A DNA stretch of 64,000 nucleotides, taken from the NCBI GenBank assembly GCA_005503165.1, contig SCNT01000008.1, positions 1 through 64,000 on the forward strand. Reading direction: 5' to 3'. The translations under genes were made by a program, and so were the position numbers. Under the pieces are notes generated by a model. The model made no database searches. It saw only the letters and a program-made list of their open reading frames with translations, and had not been told where the DNA came from. The stretch's first letter is position 1, and each line of letters begins with the position of its first letter. The stretch is from Sphingomonadaceae bacterium 3R27E2-A (GTDB taxonomy: Bacteria; Pseudomonadota; Alphaproteobacteria; Sphingomonadales; Sphingomonadaceae). Positions 41,308-48,606 of this stretch are shown here, piece by piece.

Positions 41308-42233
41308 CCGTACACGCGTTGGAGCCGCAACCGCTGGCGTTTCGGGTCCGCCCGCAGGCCGACGAGTGCTTTGATTCGTGGATTGACAGGGTCGCGGCCG
41401 CGCACGAAACCACGCGACCTGCGTTGTTTCGACACCTTGGCCTTGAAACGGGGCTTGCCAGTATGGATCTGGCCCGTGGCACATGCGGCTTGGCCAACGA
41501 GCAGTACTTCGCCGTGTATCAGATGATCGGTCAGTTAGCCTGGGCGGTTCAGATCGAGCCACAGCAGGTCGAAGGCACCTTCCTCAACGTCGAGGCTTCG
41601 GCGGTGTTGCCGCGCCGCCAGCGCCAATATGTCTGTCCGCGCTGCTGGCAGCAGGCCTGGCAGGATGGCCGGGCGCCGATCATCCGCAAGGAATGGATCT
41701 TGCGTATGAGCTGGCGGTGCCGACACCATGATTTCCCGCTTTGTCGGCTGCCTGCGGTGGAGGGGATGATGTCGGAGCGCGCCAGGCGCGCCTGGATAGA
41801 CAGAGCGCTGGCAAAAGCTGAGAACTTGCGCCAGGGGTTGGATTATCGCCCTCGGCTGATCGAATGGAACGCGGAGGGCCTCGACAGGCTCGTTCGCGCA
41901 AGCCGGAAGCGCTGCAAGGGCGAGAAGCAAGCGTATGTGGATCGTTTTCAGGCGAACCTGTTTCACTTCGCGCGCGATCGGATCGCCATGCTGGCGCTCG
42001 CGCACAGCCGTTTGGGCAAGGCAACGTGGGGGTTCGAACGGTTGGTCTCGTTGGACCTGCCCGAGCATCCGAGGCGGGAGGCGATGACATTGCGACCTCC
42101 GACCCCGTCGCCGCGAAGCTGGCGCATCGGCAAGGGGCGGGGGCCATTGCGACGCTATGACGGTAATGTCCTCGACCTGGTGATGACCTATGCCCATCTG
42201 CGGGTGCGCCGCGATGCGCATGGCTCAAGTTGA
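41304..42233 (+). CDS. tniQ: TniQ/TnsD-family targeting protein
   Basis: A 309-residue TniQ protein, shorter than the ~400 residues of Tn5053 TniQ. The N-terminal TniQ pattern (ADECFDSWIDRVAAAHETTRPALFRHLGL) and a zinc finger (CPRCWQQAW...CRHHDFPLC, residues ~113-148) are clear. The C-terminal part differs from known members. TniQ proteins choose the insertion site, so the short C-terminus may reflect another target preference. Confidence 0.85.
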   Translation: MTVHALEPQPLAFRVRPQADECFDSWIDRVAAAHETTRPALFRHLGLETGLASMDLARGTCGLANEQYFAVYQMIGQLAWAVQIEPQQVEGTFLNVEASAVLPRRQRQYVCPRCWQQAWQDGRAPIIRKEWILRMSWRCRHHDFPLCRLPAVEGMMSERARRAWIDRALAKAENLRQGLDYRPRLIEWNAEGLDRLVRASRKRCKGEKQAYVDRFQANLFHFARDRIAMLALAHSRLGKATWGFERLVSLDLPEHPRREAMTLRPPTPSPRSWRIGKGRGPLRRYDGNVLDLVMTYAHLRVRRDAHGSS

Positions 42234-42436
42234 ATCACAATTTGGCCGATTTACCTCGGGAGGGGGACAATCCGGGTCTGGCTTGGTGGTGGAATAGGCG
42301 ACTATGCCGAAATTTGCCCAGAGAAGCCCGTGGGGCGCATTTACGGCATTTGCATATGCTGACCTCACCAGCGGTTGTTTTGGTGCTGTAAGGGTGGTTT
42401 CCGGAGATCTCAATTTTATCCGTGTCGATCAGTAAT

Positions 42437-43468
42437 CTATTGGATATTCCGCGTGATATGCCTGCCAAGGCGCGCCATGCGCGCCTCAATCTCGGCCATT
42501 TCGGCATCGAACGCGGCCAGAACCGAATCGAGCGCAGGCGAGGGGACCGGAGGCAGGCGTGGGCGTCCGCGCGCGGTGGCAACCAGGCCTAGCGCCAGTG
42601 CGACGTCGCTCGTGACATAGGAGCGCCAGGTGCCGCGACCGGATGTTTCGACCAGCAGGCCGAGACGGGTGGCGCGTGACAGCAGCTTGCCCGCACCCGA
42701 GATGGTGAGATCGAGCAGCGGCGCAAGCGAGCGCGCGGCAAGGCAGGGGCGGGTCAGTGCGATGCGCCCCAGGTCGGCGAGCTTGCCGGGACGATGCTCG
42801 GTACTGATTGTCGCCCCACTGCGCTGAACAACATCCTCGAGACGTTCGAGCCGGGAGAGCCCGTCCGCGGCCGAGCGACCGAGCTGCTTGAGTAGCCGCA
42901 TGAGCAGCGCGGGGCGGGCATCGAGTGCGAAGCGCTGGCCGACATCGCCCGCGACGAGGCAGGGGAGGGTGCGCGCCGTGATCCCCATGCGGCGCAGGAC
43001 TGCTGGAAATGCCAGCCATGGCGTGATCGTCCGATCATGGCGCGCCCAAGTGTCGAGCAAGGTCAGCGCACGGACGAGGGCAGGGGCCTCGTTCCATCCC
43101 GCAGGTGGGTCGAAGCTGAAGGGCAGGTCTTCGCGCCAATGACGCCCATCCTTTTCGGTGAGCCGGGCGCGCCAGGGCGCGAAGGCGGAAAACGGATCCC
43201 CCACCGTTTCGAGGCGAGGCCGCCCGGCCAGATGGAGACCGCATTGCCAGGAAATAATATCGATTTCCTCGATTTCGTAATTCTGTAGGCGTAGCGCGGC
43301 GGCGTAACCTGTCCAGCTCGCCCGCAGATTCCAGGCTGGGGCAAAGGAAGTCGCACAAATCCGCGCATCAAGCCGCCCAATCGCCGCGCCAGCATCGGCG
43401 ATCGCGGCCACCAGATCGGGCGTCCAAGCGATGCCGGTAAGGGGCGGGGGAGGGTGCTTCACGGACAA
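42437..43468 (-). CDS. DUF1612/HTH-type (RHE_PE00001-like) protein
   Basis: A 343-residue protein. The N-terminal LVAAIADAGAAIGRLDARICATSFAPAW and VEEI-like EIEEIDIISW resemble DUF1612, and a C-terminal helix-turn-helix (SGAGKLLSRATRLGLLVETSGRGTWRSY) fits the HTH_54 part of RHE_PE00001 family proteins, which are frequent on rhizobial and sphingomonad plasmids. Function is unknown. It lies between the transposon and the fitAB operon and is divergent from the latter. Confidence 0.65.
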   Translation of the reverse strand: MSVKHPPPPLTGIAWTPDLVAAIADAGAAIGRLDARICATSFAPAWNLRASWTGYAAALRLQNYEIEEIDIISWQCGLHLAGRPRLETVGDPFSAFAPWRARLTEKDGRHWREDLPFSFDPPAGWNEAPALVRALTLLDTWARHDRTITPWLAFPAVLRRMGITARTLPCLVAGDVGQRFALDARPALLMRLLKQLGRSAADGLSRLERLEDVVQRSGATISTEHRPGKLADLGRIALTRPCLAARSLAPLLDLTISGAGKLLSRATRLGLLVETSGRGTWRSYVTSDVALALGLVATARGRPRLPPVPSPALDSVLAAFDAEMAEIEARMARLGRHITRNIQ

Positions 43469-43600
43469 ATTATAGCCTGACGAGTGATGTTTAGTCCATA
43501 TGCCGGTTGATTAAGTGTTGATAATGGCTGCTTATCGTAACTACGCAAAACTCAGATTAGCGATTGCATGATTGCATTTTACTAGTTTCCGATGTGAATT

Positions 43601-43617
43601 GCCGCTATATTAGCGGC
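43601..43617. promoter_or_regulatory. Inverted repeat upstream of fitA
   Basis: GCCGCTA-TAT-TAGCGGC, a perfect 7-bp inverted repeat ending 35 bases before the fitA start. FitA-type antitoxins bind such palindromes to repress their operon. Confidence 0.55.
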
Positions 43618-43652
43618 GATGGCCACCTCGGCCGCCAACATGGAGTCCGCGC

Positions 43653-43916
43653 ATGGCCAGCGTCACGATCCGCAACCTGTCTGAAGAAACCAAGGGTCTG
43701 CTTGCCCAGCGTGCTTCACGTAGGCGCCATAGTCTCGAGGAAGAACTGCGCCAGATTCTCGATGAAGCTGCGCGCGCAGAAGTGGGCAACCCCGATGCGC
43801 TCGAGCCGCTCGGCAGCTTCATCGTGCGCATCACGCGGCCAGGCTATGACGATGTCGCCGCCGCGATCGATGCGCAGCGCCAGCGCCCTGATCGAGCGTT
43901 GCCGGTCTTCGAATGA
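43653..43916 (+). CDS. fitA: FitA-like ribbon-helix-helix antitoxin
   Basis: An 87-residue protein. The N-terminal MASVTIRNLSEETKGLLAQRASRRRHSLEEELRQIL is a classic ribbon-helix-helix with a DNA-binding strand; the C-terminal tail (GSFIVRITRPGYDD) would bind and block the toxin. It overlaps the PIN toxin gene by four bases. This is the common FitAB/VapBC layout with antitoxin first. Confidence 0.88.
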   Translation: MASVTIRNLSEETKGLLAQRASRRRHSLEEELRQILDEAARAEVGNPDALEPLGSFIVRITRPGYDDVAAAIDAQRQRPDRALPVFE

Positions 43917-44329
43917 TCTACCTGATCGATTCCAACGTGGTTTCCGAGTCGATGCGGCCAGCACCCTCGGCTCGTGTGGTGACATGGCTCGATCGCCATG
44001 CTGGCAACTGTGCTATGCCGACTGTTGCGATCTTCGAGGTACGTGCCGGGATCAACTCCATGCCACCCGGGCGCCGCCGCGACGAACTGATGGGGGCGTT
44101 CGAGCGTATCGTTGCCCGATTTGGTCCGCGCGTCGTGTCCTTCGACCGGCCTTCGGCGGAAATGGCGGCCGAACTGGCCAGCGTCAGTGCCAGCGCTGGA
44201 CGGACCATGACGACTGGCGACGTCCAGATTGCCGGTATCGCAGGGGCTTACGGGCTCACATTGGTGACCCGGAACGTGAAGGATTTTGCAGCTACCGGCA
44301 TCGACCTGGTCAATCCTTGGGGCGATTGA
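43913..44329 (+). CDS. fitB: FitB/VapC-like PIN-domain toxin
   Basis: A 138-residue PIN ribonuclease. Acidic catalytic residues appear at MIYLIDSNVVSE (Asp6), in the central EVRAGI (Glu) and in TTGDVQIAGIA near residue 102. PIN toxins of this group cleave tRNA or rRNA. The stop codon overlaps the start of the integrase gene by one base (TGATG), so toxin and integrase are probably co-expressed. Confidence 0.88.
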   Translation: MIYLIDSNVVSESMRPAPSARVVTWLDRHAGNCAMPTVAIFEVRAGINSMPPGRRRDELMGAFERIVARFGPRVVSFDRPSAEMAAELASVSASAGRTMTTGDVQIAGIAGAYGLTLVTRNVKDFAATGIDLVNPWGD

Positions 44330-45549
44330 TGCGGCGACCGATCATCGCACCGCCAGCCCGGCTGCTTGCGGCCCAAGCACCCGACGAGAAAAGTCCTGAC
44401 ATGCGCGAACCCGTCCGCCCTCAAAAATCATCGGTCCGTACCCGAAAGATCGTTCCTTTATCTGTCGAACCAGCAGATCTGATCGGAGATGTGCGCGCAC
44501 TGGCAGGTGCAGGCATTCGCATCGACGAGGCGCTGCTCGATGCAGCCATGCGTGGCTGGTCCGAAAACACACGCCGCGCCTTCCGCTCTGACCTGACCTT
44601 GTGGGGGCAATGGTGCCGATTGCGCCGCGTTGAGCCTGCCGTTGCAAGGCCTGCCGACGTTGCTGCCTGGATCCGAGCCCTTTCCGGTACTGAGACTTGT
44701 GACCTCAAAACCCGCGCAATGGCGACGATCGAGCGCTACCTCGTCCATGTGGGCTGGGCTTACCGCATGGCGGGTCTCACCGATCCAACGTCGGACCCCT
44801 TGGTCAAGTTCGAGCGCAAGGCGGCCCGTAATCATCTAGGCGTGCGGCAGCGGCAGGCGCATGCCATTCGCTTCAAAGGCGACATTGCCGATCTCGACAG
44901 CCCTGCCTCGGGGGTGTGCCTCGCGCACCTGCTCAAGGCCTGCCGCCGCGACGAGCTGGGTTTGCGCGATGCCGCGTTGTTACGCATTGCCTATGATACG
45001 GCGGCGCGGCGATCTGAACTGGTGGCGATCAATGTTGCGCACATTGAAGGCCCTGATAGTGAGGGCGCAGGGATCCTTCACATTCCCTCGAGCAAGACTG
45101 ACCGTAAGCAAGCTGGTGCGCAGGCTTACCTTTCTCCAGCAACCATGATGGCCATCACGCGTTGGTGCAAAGCTTCTGAAATCGACCAGGGGCCGCTGCT
45201 GCGCCGGGTCACGACGCATTTTGACGGATCAATCGATGGTATCGGTGCAGAGCCGCTACACCCCAACAGTATCACGCTCATTTACAAGCGGCTTATTCGC
45301 CAAGCCTGGGAGAAGGGCTTGCTGGGGCAGATGAGCGAGGCCGAGCTTAGTCGCTGGTGCAAGGCGATTTCGTCGCATTCCATTCGTGTCGGCGTAGCGC
45401 AGGATAACTTTGCCGCAGGTGAGGGGCTACCAGCGATCATGCAGGCTTACCGCTGGCGCGATGCACGCACGGTGTTGCGCTATGGCTCAAAACTTGCTGC
45501 CAAAAGTGGCGCGAGCGCCAGACTGGCAAAGCGGTTCTCCGATCAGTAG
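44329..45549 (+). CDS. Tyrosine recombinase (phage-type integrase)
   Basis: A 406-residue tyrosine recombinase starting MRRPIIAPPARLL. An N-terminal SAM-like core-binding domain (SENTRRAFRSDLTLWGQWC) is followed by the catalytic domain with Arg in TAARRSEL, Lys in SSKTDRK, HSIR in ISSHSIRVG and the Tyr nucleophile in TVLRYGSKL. The start is coupled to the fitB stop; an ATG at 44401 is an alternative. It resembles plasmid-borne recombinases used for dimer resolution or mobile-gene capture. Confidence 0.88.
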   Translation: MRRPIIAPPARLLAAQAPDEKSPDMREPVRPQKSSVRTRKIVPLSVEPADLIGDVRALAGAGIRIDEALLDAAMRGWSENTRRAFRSDLTLWGQWCRLRRVEPAVARPADVAAWIRALSGTETCDLKTRAMATIERYLVHVGWAYRMAGLTDPTSDPLVKFERKAARNHLGVRQRQAHAIRFKGDIADLDSPASGVCLAHLLKACRRDELGLRDAALLRIAYDTAARRSELVAINVAHIEGPDSEGAGILHIPSSKTDRKQAGAQAYLSPATMMAITRWCKASEIDQGPLLRRVTTHFDGSIDGIGAEPLHPNSITLIYKRLIRQAWEKGLLGQMSEAELSRWCKAISSHSIRVGVAQDNFAAGEGLPAIMQAYRWRDARTVLRYGSKLAAKSGASARLAKRFSDQ

Positions 45550-45582
45550 CGCGAACAACACGCCGAATGCCGTGCAGATTGA

Positions 45583-45855
45583 ATGCAGCCCAATATGGCG
45601 CGACGATTGGAGTTCAGTGCACGCAATTGCGCTCTACTTTGGCGCCCGACAGTTGTCCCCGGCGTGGTCTATACCACCTTTCACCACCCCGAAACGCAGG
45701 CCAATCTCGTCACGACCGAGTTCTCCGACTGGGCGACCAATTGCCCGGAATACAAGGTGACCGCAGTGCAGGTATCGGCGTCCAACGGGCCAAGTGACTG
45801 GCAGGAAAACTATGCTGCGCTCACCACCCGCGCGCGCCGCATCGAGGCGATCTGA
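45583..45855 (+). pseudogene. fdsA: C-terminal fragment of formate dehydrogenase alpha subunit
   Basis: From about 45650 the translation reads VVPGVVYTTFHHPETQAN, then TTEFSDWATNCPEYKVTAVQVS, the C-terminal end of the ~950-residue molybdopterin subunit FdsA. The first ~20 residues of this frame do not belong to it. The rest of the gene is absent, so this is a remnant left by a rearrangement at the integrase end. Confidence 0.85.
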
Positions 45856-46088
45856 TGGACGAACAGCGGCTTGTAAGCATGGCCAACCAGATTGCCCGCA
45901 ATCTGGCGGCGCAAGGTGAGGATGCCGCCGTTTCGGCAATGGTCCAGCATATCGTGGATTTCTGGGATCCGCGCATGAAAGCTGCGATATTGCTCGCTGA
46001 CCCGCAGGGCTTGGATCCGATAACTGCGACGGCGATTTCAAGACTGGGTGTTGATTGTGAAGCAGCGTTGGAGTGGGACCCGCTCTGA
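45855..46088 (+). CDS. fdsD: Formate dehydrogenase delta subunit, altered C-terminus
   Basis: A 77-residue FdsD-like protein: LVSMANQIARNL, HIVDFWDPRMKAA and GLDPITATAISRL are the family signatures. It starts on the last base of the FdsA stop (TGATG), the native fds operon order. The last ten residues and the stop codon come from the 185-bp repeat that begins at 46056. Without the other subunits it can have no formate dehydrogenase role. Confidence 0.8.
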   Translation: MDEQRLVSMANQIARNLAAQGEDAAVSAMVQHIVDFWDPRMKAAILLADPQGLDPITATAISRLGVDCEAALEWDPL

Positions 46089-46240
46089 CGGGAGGTAATG
46101 CATTGATTTCTATCCTTATACTGGCGCATGCCGGGGTCCCGATCGGCGCCGATCGGGACCCCGGTCAAAACCAACTTTTTACGGCAATTCAAAATGATAG
46201 ATCGTGAAGTAGGAGGGGCCCGTTCCAGCGCCGATCCACA
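46056..46240. mobile_element. 185-bp MITE-like element, copy 1
   Basis: A 185-base unit identical to 62431-62615. Its ends form imperfect terminal inverted repeats: TGTGAAGCAGCG at the left, and the reverse complement of the right end reads TGTGGATCGGCG; about 20 of 28 positions agree. The middle holds a perfect 34-bp palindrome (46131-46164). No coding capacity. No target-site duplication flanks it. Confidence 0.75.
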
Positions 46241-46349
46241 GGTTTGTGCGAGCGACAGCGTTACCAACTAGTTTGGGGGCCGGCTATCAAGTTGACCAAG
46301 CTGTGGAGCGCAGGAATCGCGCCAACCGTGGGTCGTAAGTGCTACCGCC

Positions 46350-46491
46350 GCACGTACAAGCCATAGCGAGTGGTCTTGTTCGGGTGAGCGTCATATGGCT
46401 GCCAACTCGGTCCCGTCTTCTCGGCCTTCACGGCGGCCAATGCCACCTTGGCCTTGAATATGGGGCTGTCGTTCCGGCGCGGTCGTCTGCT
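46350..46491 (-). pseudogene. Remnant of an IS3-family OrfA
   Basis: The minus-strand translation SRRPRRNDSPIFKAKVALAAVKAEKTG is the N-terminal part of IS3-family OrfA proteins (KARVALAA pattern). The start codon is lost, a deletion disturbs the frame after EKTG, and no OrfB follows. The remaining bases up to 46572 show no further gene. Confidence 0.65.
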
Positions 46492-46572
46492 CTCCTGTCA
46501 CGCGGCATGATGGCCGCCATCAGACAGAAAATCCACTAATCGCCCTGTCCAGAATCGCCGCCCAGCATAAGA

Positions 46573-48318
46573 TTACTCGGCTTGCCATTTCTTGAGTCGA
46601 TAATCGATTTGCGCGCGTGTGACACCGAGCAGCTTTGCTGCCCGAGCCACATTGTCGTTTGTCGCGGCAAGAGCTGCCTTGATCGCCGCGCGCTCCAAGC
46701 CTTCAAGGTTGAGGCCTTGAGAGTTCAGTGCGTCTAGGATTGTCGCGGGCAGACCATCCAGATCATCTGAGCTGTGGGCCAGATTGCCTGCTTCATCCAG
46801 TTGCATCAGTCTTTTGGCAGCTTCTGCCAATTGGCTTTGGGGGAAATGGCCAACTTCGATCATTTCCCCTCGCTGGCACATGATAACTGCGCGTTCGATG
46901 ACATTTTCAAGTTCTCGGATGTTCCCGGGCCAGTTGTGTGCCAGCAGCATCCGGTAGGCTTGCCCCGAAATCCCGGAGACATTTCGATCGTGACGTGTGC
47001 TGAACATCTTTAGAAAATGATCGATCAGCACCGGTAGATCATCCGTGCGCTGGCGCAGAGACGGAATCTGTATCGGAAATACGTTCAATCGATAATAGAG
47101 GTCGGCGCGGAATCGTTTTTCCTGGACTGCTACTTCAAGATCTTCGTTTGTAGCGGCAATAACTCTGACATCGGCTTGAAGTGTCTTGTTGCTGCCAAGC
47201 CGCTCGAATTTATGATTCTGGAGAACCCTAAGAAGCTTGCCCTGCGATGATAGCGAAAGCGTGCCGATTTCGTCGAGAAAGATGGAACCGCCATTCGCTT
47301 CTTCAAACCTGCCGGGCCGCGTGGCACCTGCGCCCGTAAAAGCCCCCTTTTCCACGCCAAACAATTCGGCTTCAAGGAGATTTTCTGGAATGGCGGCGCA
47401 ATTGATCTCCACGAACGGATTCCCGCTACGAGGGCTTCGATCATGGATCTGTCTCGCAAAAACGCTTTTCCCGACGCCGCTTTCACCCAGCAGGAGTACG
47501 GTCGCGCGTGTGTCGGCTACCTGATTGACGTTATGCTGGACGGCATTGAACGCGGTGGACCGACCTACAACGATTCCACTTGCATTATGGGCTTGCAGTA
47601 AGAGTTCAGGCTGTAAGGAAATCGGACCGGTGGCGGTTGTGGCATCATCTTCGCTCATTTGGAGCGCGGAGTAATAGACCATGTCTTCAGTACTATCACT
47701 CCACTGATCGGCAAATTTTGCGATGCCGCTGCAATGATCATGGCCGCCCGAACAGCATGCAAGCTCTCGGAAATGTACTGGCGCGCCATAACATGTGGTC
47801 AAAAAACCAGCAGCATAGCCAACTGTCATCCAGCAGCCCGATTCCGAGTTATGGAAGCGCCGCTCGTCATCGCCGATGCGTTCGATACTGTTCTTCCAAA
47901 CGAACTCGATGTGGCAGCGCCGCCTATTTTCATCGAGGTCGATGTTGATCACGGCAACGGCAACCATACCGTGGAGGGTATGCATTTGCCCACCGGTCAG
48001 CAGCATTTCCTCCCACGATTGTGCCGGATTTCTCTCAAGTGAGGCCTTGGCGTCGCGACAGCCGGCTGAATAACCGAGCCGCGTTATTAGCGCCCGTGCC
48101 TGATGGTAGCCAAGCAACGGCAAAAGTTCGGATCGGAGCTGCGCAAGCCAACTGGCGTGCAAGAGGGTGACCCGGCTCTGGTCCAGCCAGATCAATCCCT
48201 CGGGAAGATCAAAGTGCAGCCGTTCGATGAGGCCGGCAATATCGCGCTTCGTAGCCGTCAGGCTCACATTCGGAGTCCATTTCACCGATTCTGAATGGTC
48301 CACACGATGCTGGTTCAA
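46573..48318 (-). CDS. Sigma-54-dependent activator of XylR/DmpR/HbpR type
   Basis: A 581-residue regulator. Residues ~10-200 are an XylR_N effector domain with the V4R part ([15 protein letters not shown]). A linker leads to the AAA domain (about 250-490) with [14 protein letters not shown] for sigma-54 contact and the sensor segments. A C-terminal Fis-type helix-turn-helix ([23 protein letters not shown]) closes the chain. Effectors of this group are phenols, alkylbenzenes or hydroxybiphenyls. The start is TTG with GAGGAGGG six bases upstream. It is divergent from the catabolic genes. Confidence 0.92.
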   Translation of the reverse strand: MNQHRVDHSESVKWTPNVSLTATKRDIAGLIERLHFDLPEGLIWLDQSRVTLLHASWLAQLRSELLPLLGYHQARALITRLGYSAGCRDAKASLERNPAQSWEEMLLTGGQMHTLHGMVAVAVINIDLDENRRRCHIEFVWKNSIERIGDDERRFHNSESGCWMTVGYAAGFLTTCYGAPVHFRELACCSGGHDHCSGIAKFADQWSDSTEDMVYYSALQMSEDDATTATGPISLQPELLLQAHNASGIVVGRSTAFNAVQHNVNQVADTRATVLLLGESGVGKSVFARQIHDRSPRSGNPFVEINCAAIPENLLEAELFGVEKGAFTGAGATRPGRFEEANGGSIFLDEIGTLSLSSQGKLLRVLQNHKFERLGSNKTLQADVRVIAATNEDLEVAVQEKRFRADLYYRLNVFPIQIPSLRQRTDDLPVLIDHFLKMFSTRHDRNVSGISGQAYRMLLAHNWPGNIRELENVIERAVIMCQRGEMIEVGHFPQSQLAEAAKRLMQLDEAGNLAHSSDDLDGLPATILDALNSQGLNLEGLERAAIKAALAATNDNVARAAKLLGVTRAQIDYRLKKWQAE

Positions 48319-48334
48319 GACACCCTCCTCGATG

Positions 48335-48348
48335 TCGGAATATTCCGA
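48335..48348. promoter_or_regulatory. Upstream activating sequence 1
   Basis: TCGGAATATTCCGA, a perfect 14-bp palindrome 16 bases from the regulator's start codon. Paired with a second copy 32 bp away (three helical turns), it is a candidate binding site for the sigma-54 activator. Confidence 0.7.
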
Positions 48349-48366
48349 GATTGTGATTATTTGACA

Positions 48367-48377
48367 TCGGAATATTC
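48367..48377. promoter_or_regulatory. Upstream activating sequence 2
   Basis: TCGGAATATTC shares 11 bases with the first site; its right half is degenerate. Centre-to-centre distance from site 1 is 32 bp. Confidence 0.65.
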
Positions 48378-48521
48378 ACAGTTTTTGCGATGCCTGCAAG
48401 CTGAAACGACCAATGTCAGACGCAGCCGCGACCGTCGGTGTGCAGCAGGATGGCGAATAGCGCCCATCAAACAGCCATTTTCTGTGATCAAGCCAAGCGG
48501 CTGAAAGCACGCTGGCGAAAT

Positions 48522-48537
48522 TGGCACGGTCCTTGCT
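48522..48537 (+). promoter_or_regulatory. Sigma-54 promoter of the catabolic operon
   Basis: TGGCACGGTCCTTGCT matches the -24/-12 consensus TGGCAC-N5-TTGCW exactly, with the GG and GC twelve bases apart. It lies about 70 bases upstream of the TonB-receptor gene and about 150 bases from the activator sites. Confidence 0.88.
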
Positions 48538-48606
48538 GATCTCGGTCGGGACAGCGCCCAAGTTTCTACCTGGCGCTAAAAAAGAACAATCACTGGGAGA
48601 GATCTG

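Larger units (their letters stand above)
38671..42436 (+). mobile_element. Tn5053/Tn7-like transposon with tniA, tniB and tniQ
   Basis: Three overlapping genes (DDE transposase, AAA regulator, TniQ) with gene-free sequence at both sides. No resolvase gene, passenger gene or clear terminal inverted repeat was found. Weakly similar GCCGATTTACC- and CCGATTGCC-like words in both flanks could be transposase-binding repeats. The outer borders given are only the neighbouring gene ends. Confidence 0.65.

Noticed and set aside
43564..44328. Extended 661-residue form of the integrase
   Set aside because: The upstream 255 codons overlap fitA and fitB in another frame and have no recombinase similarity; the start at 44329 overlaps the fitB stop.
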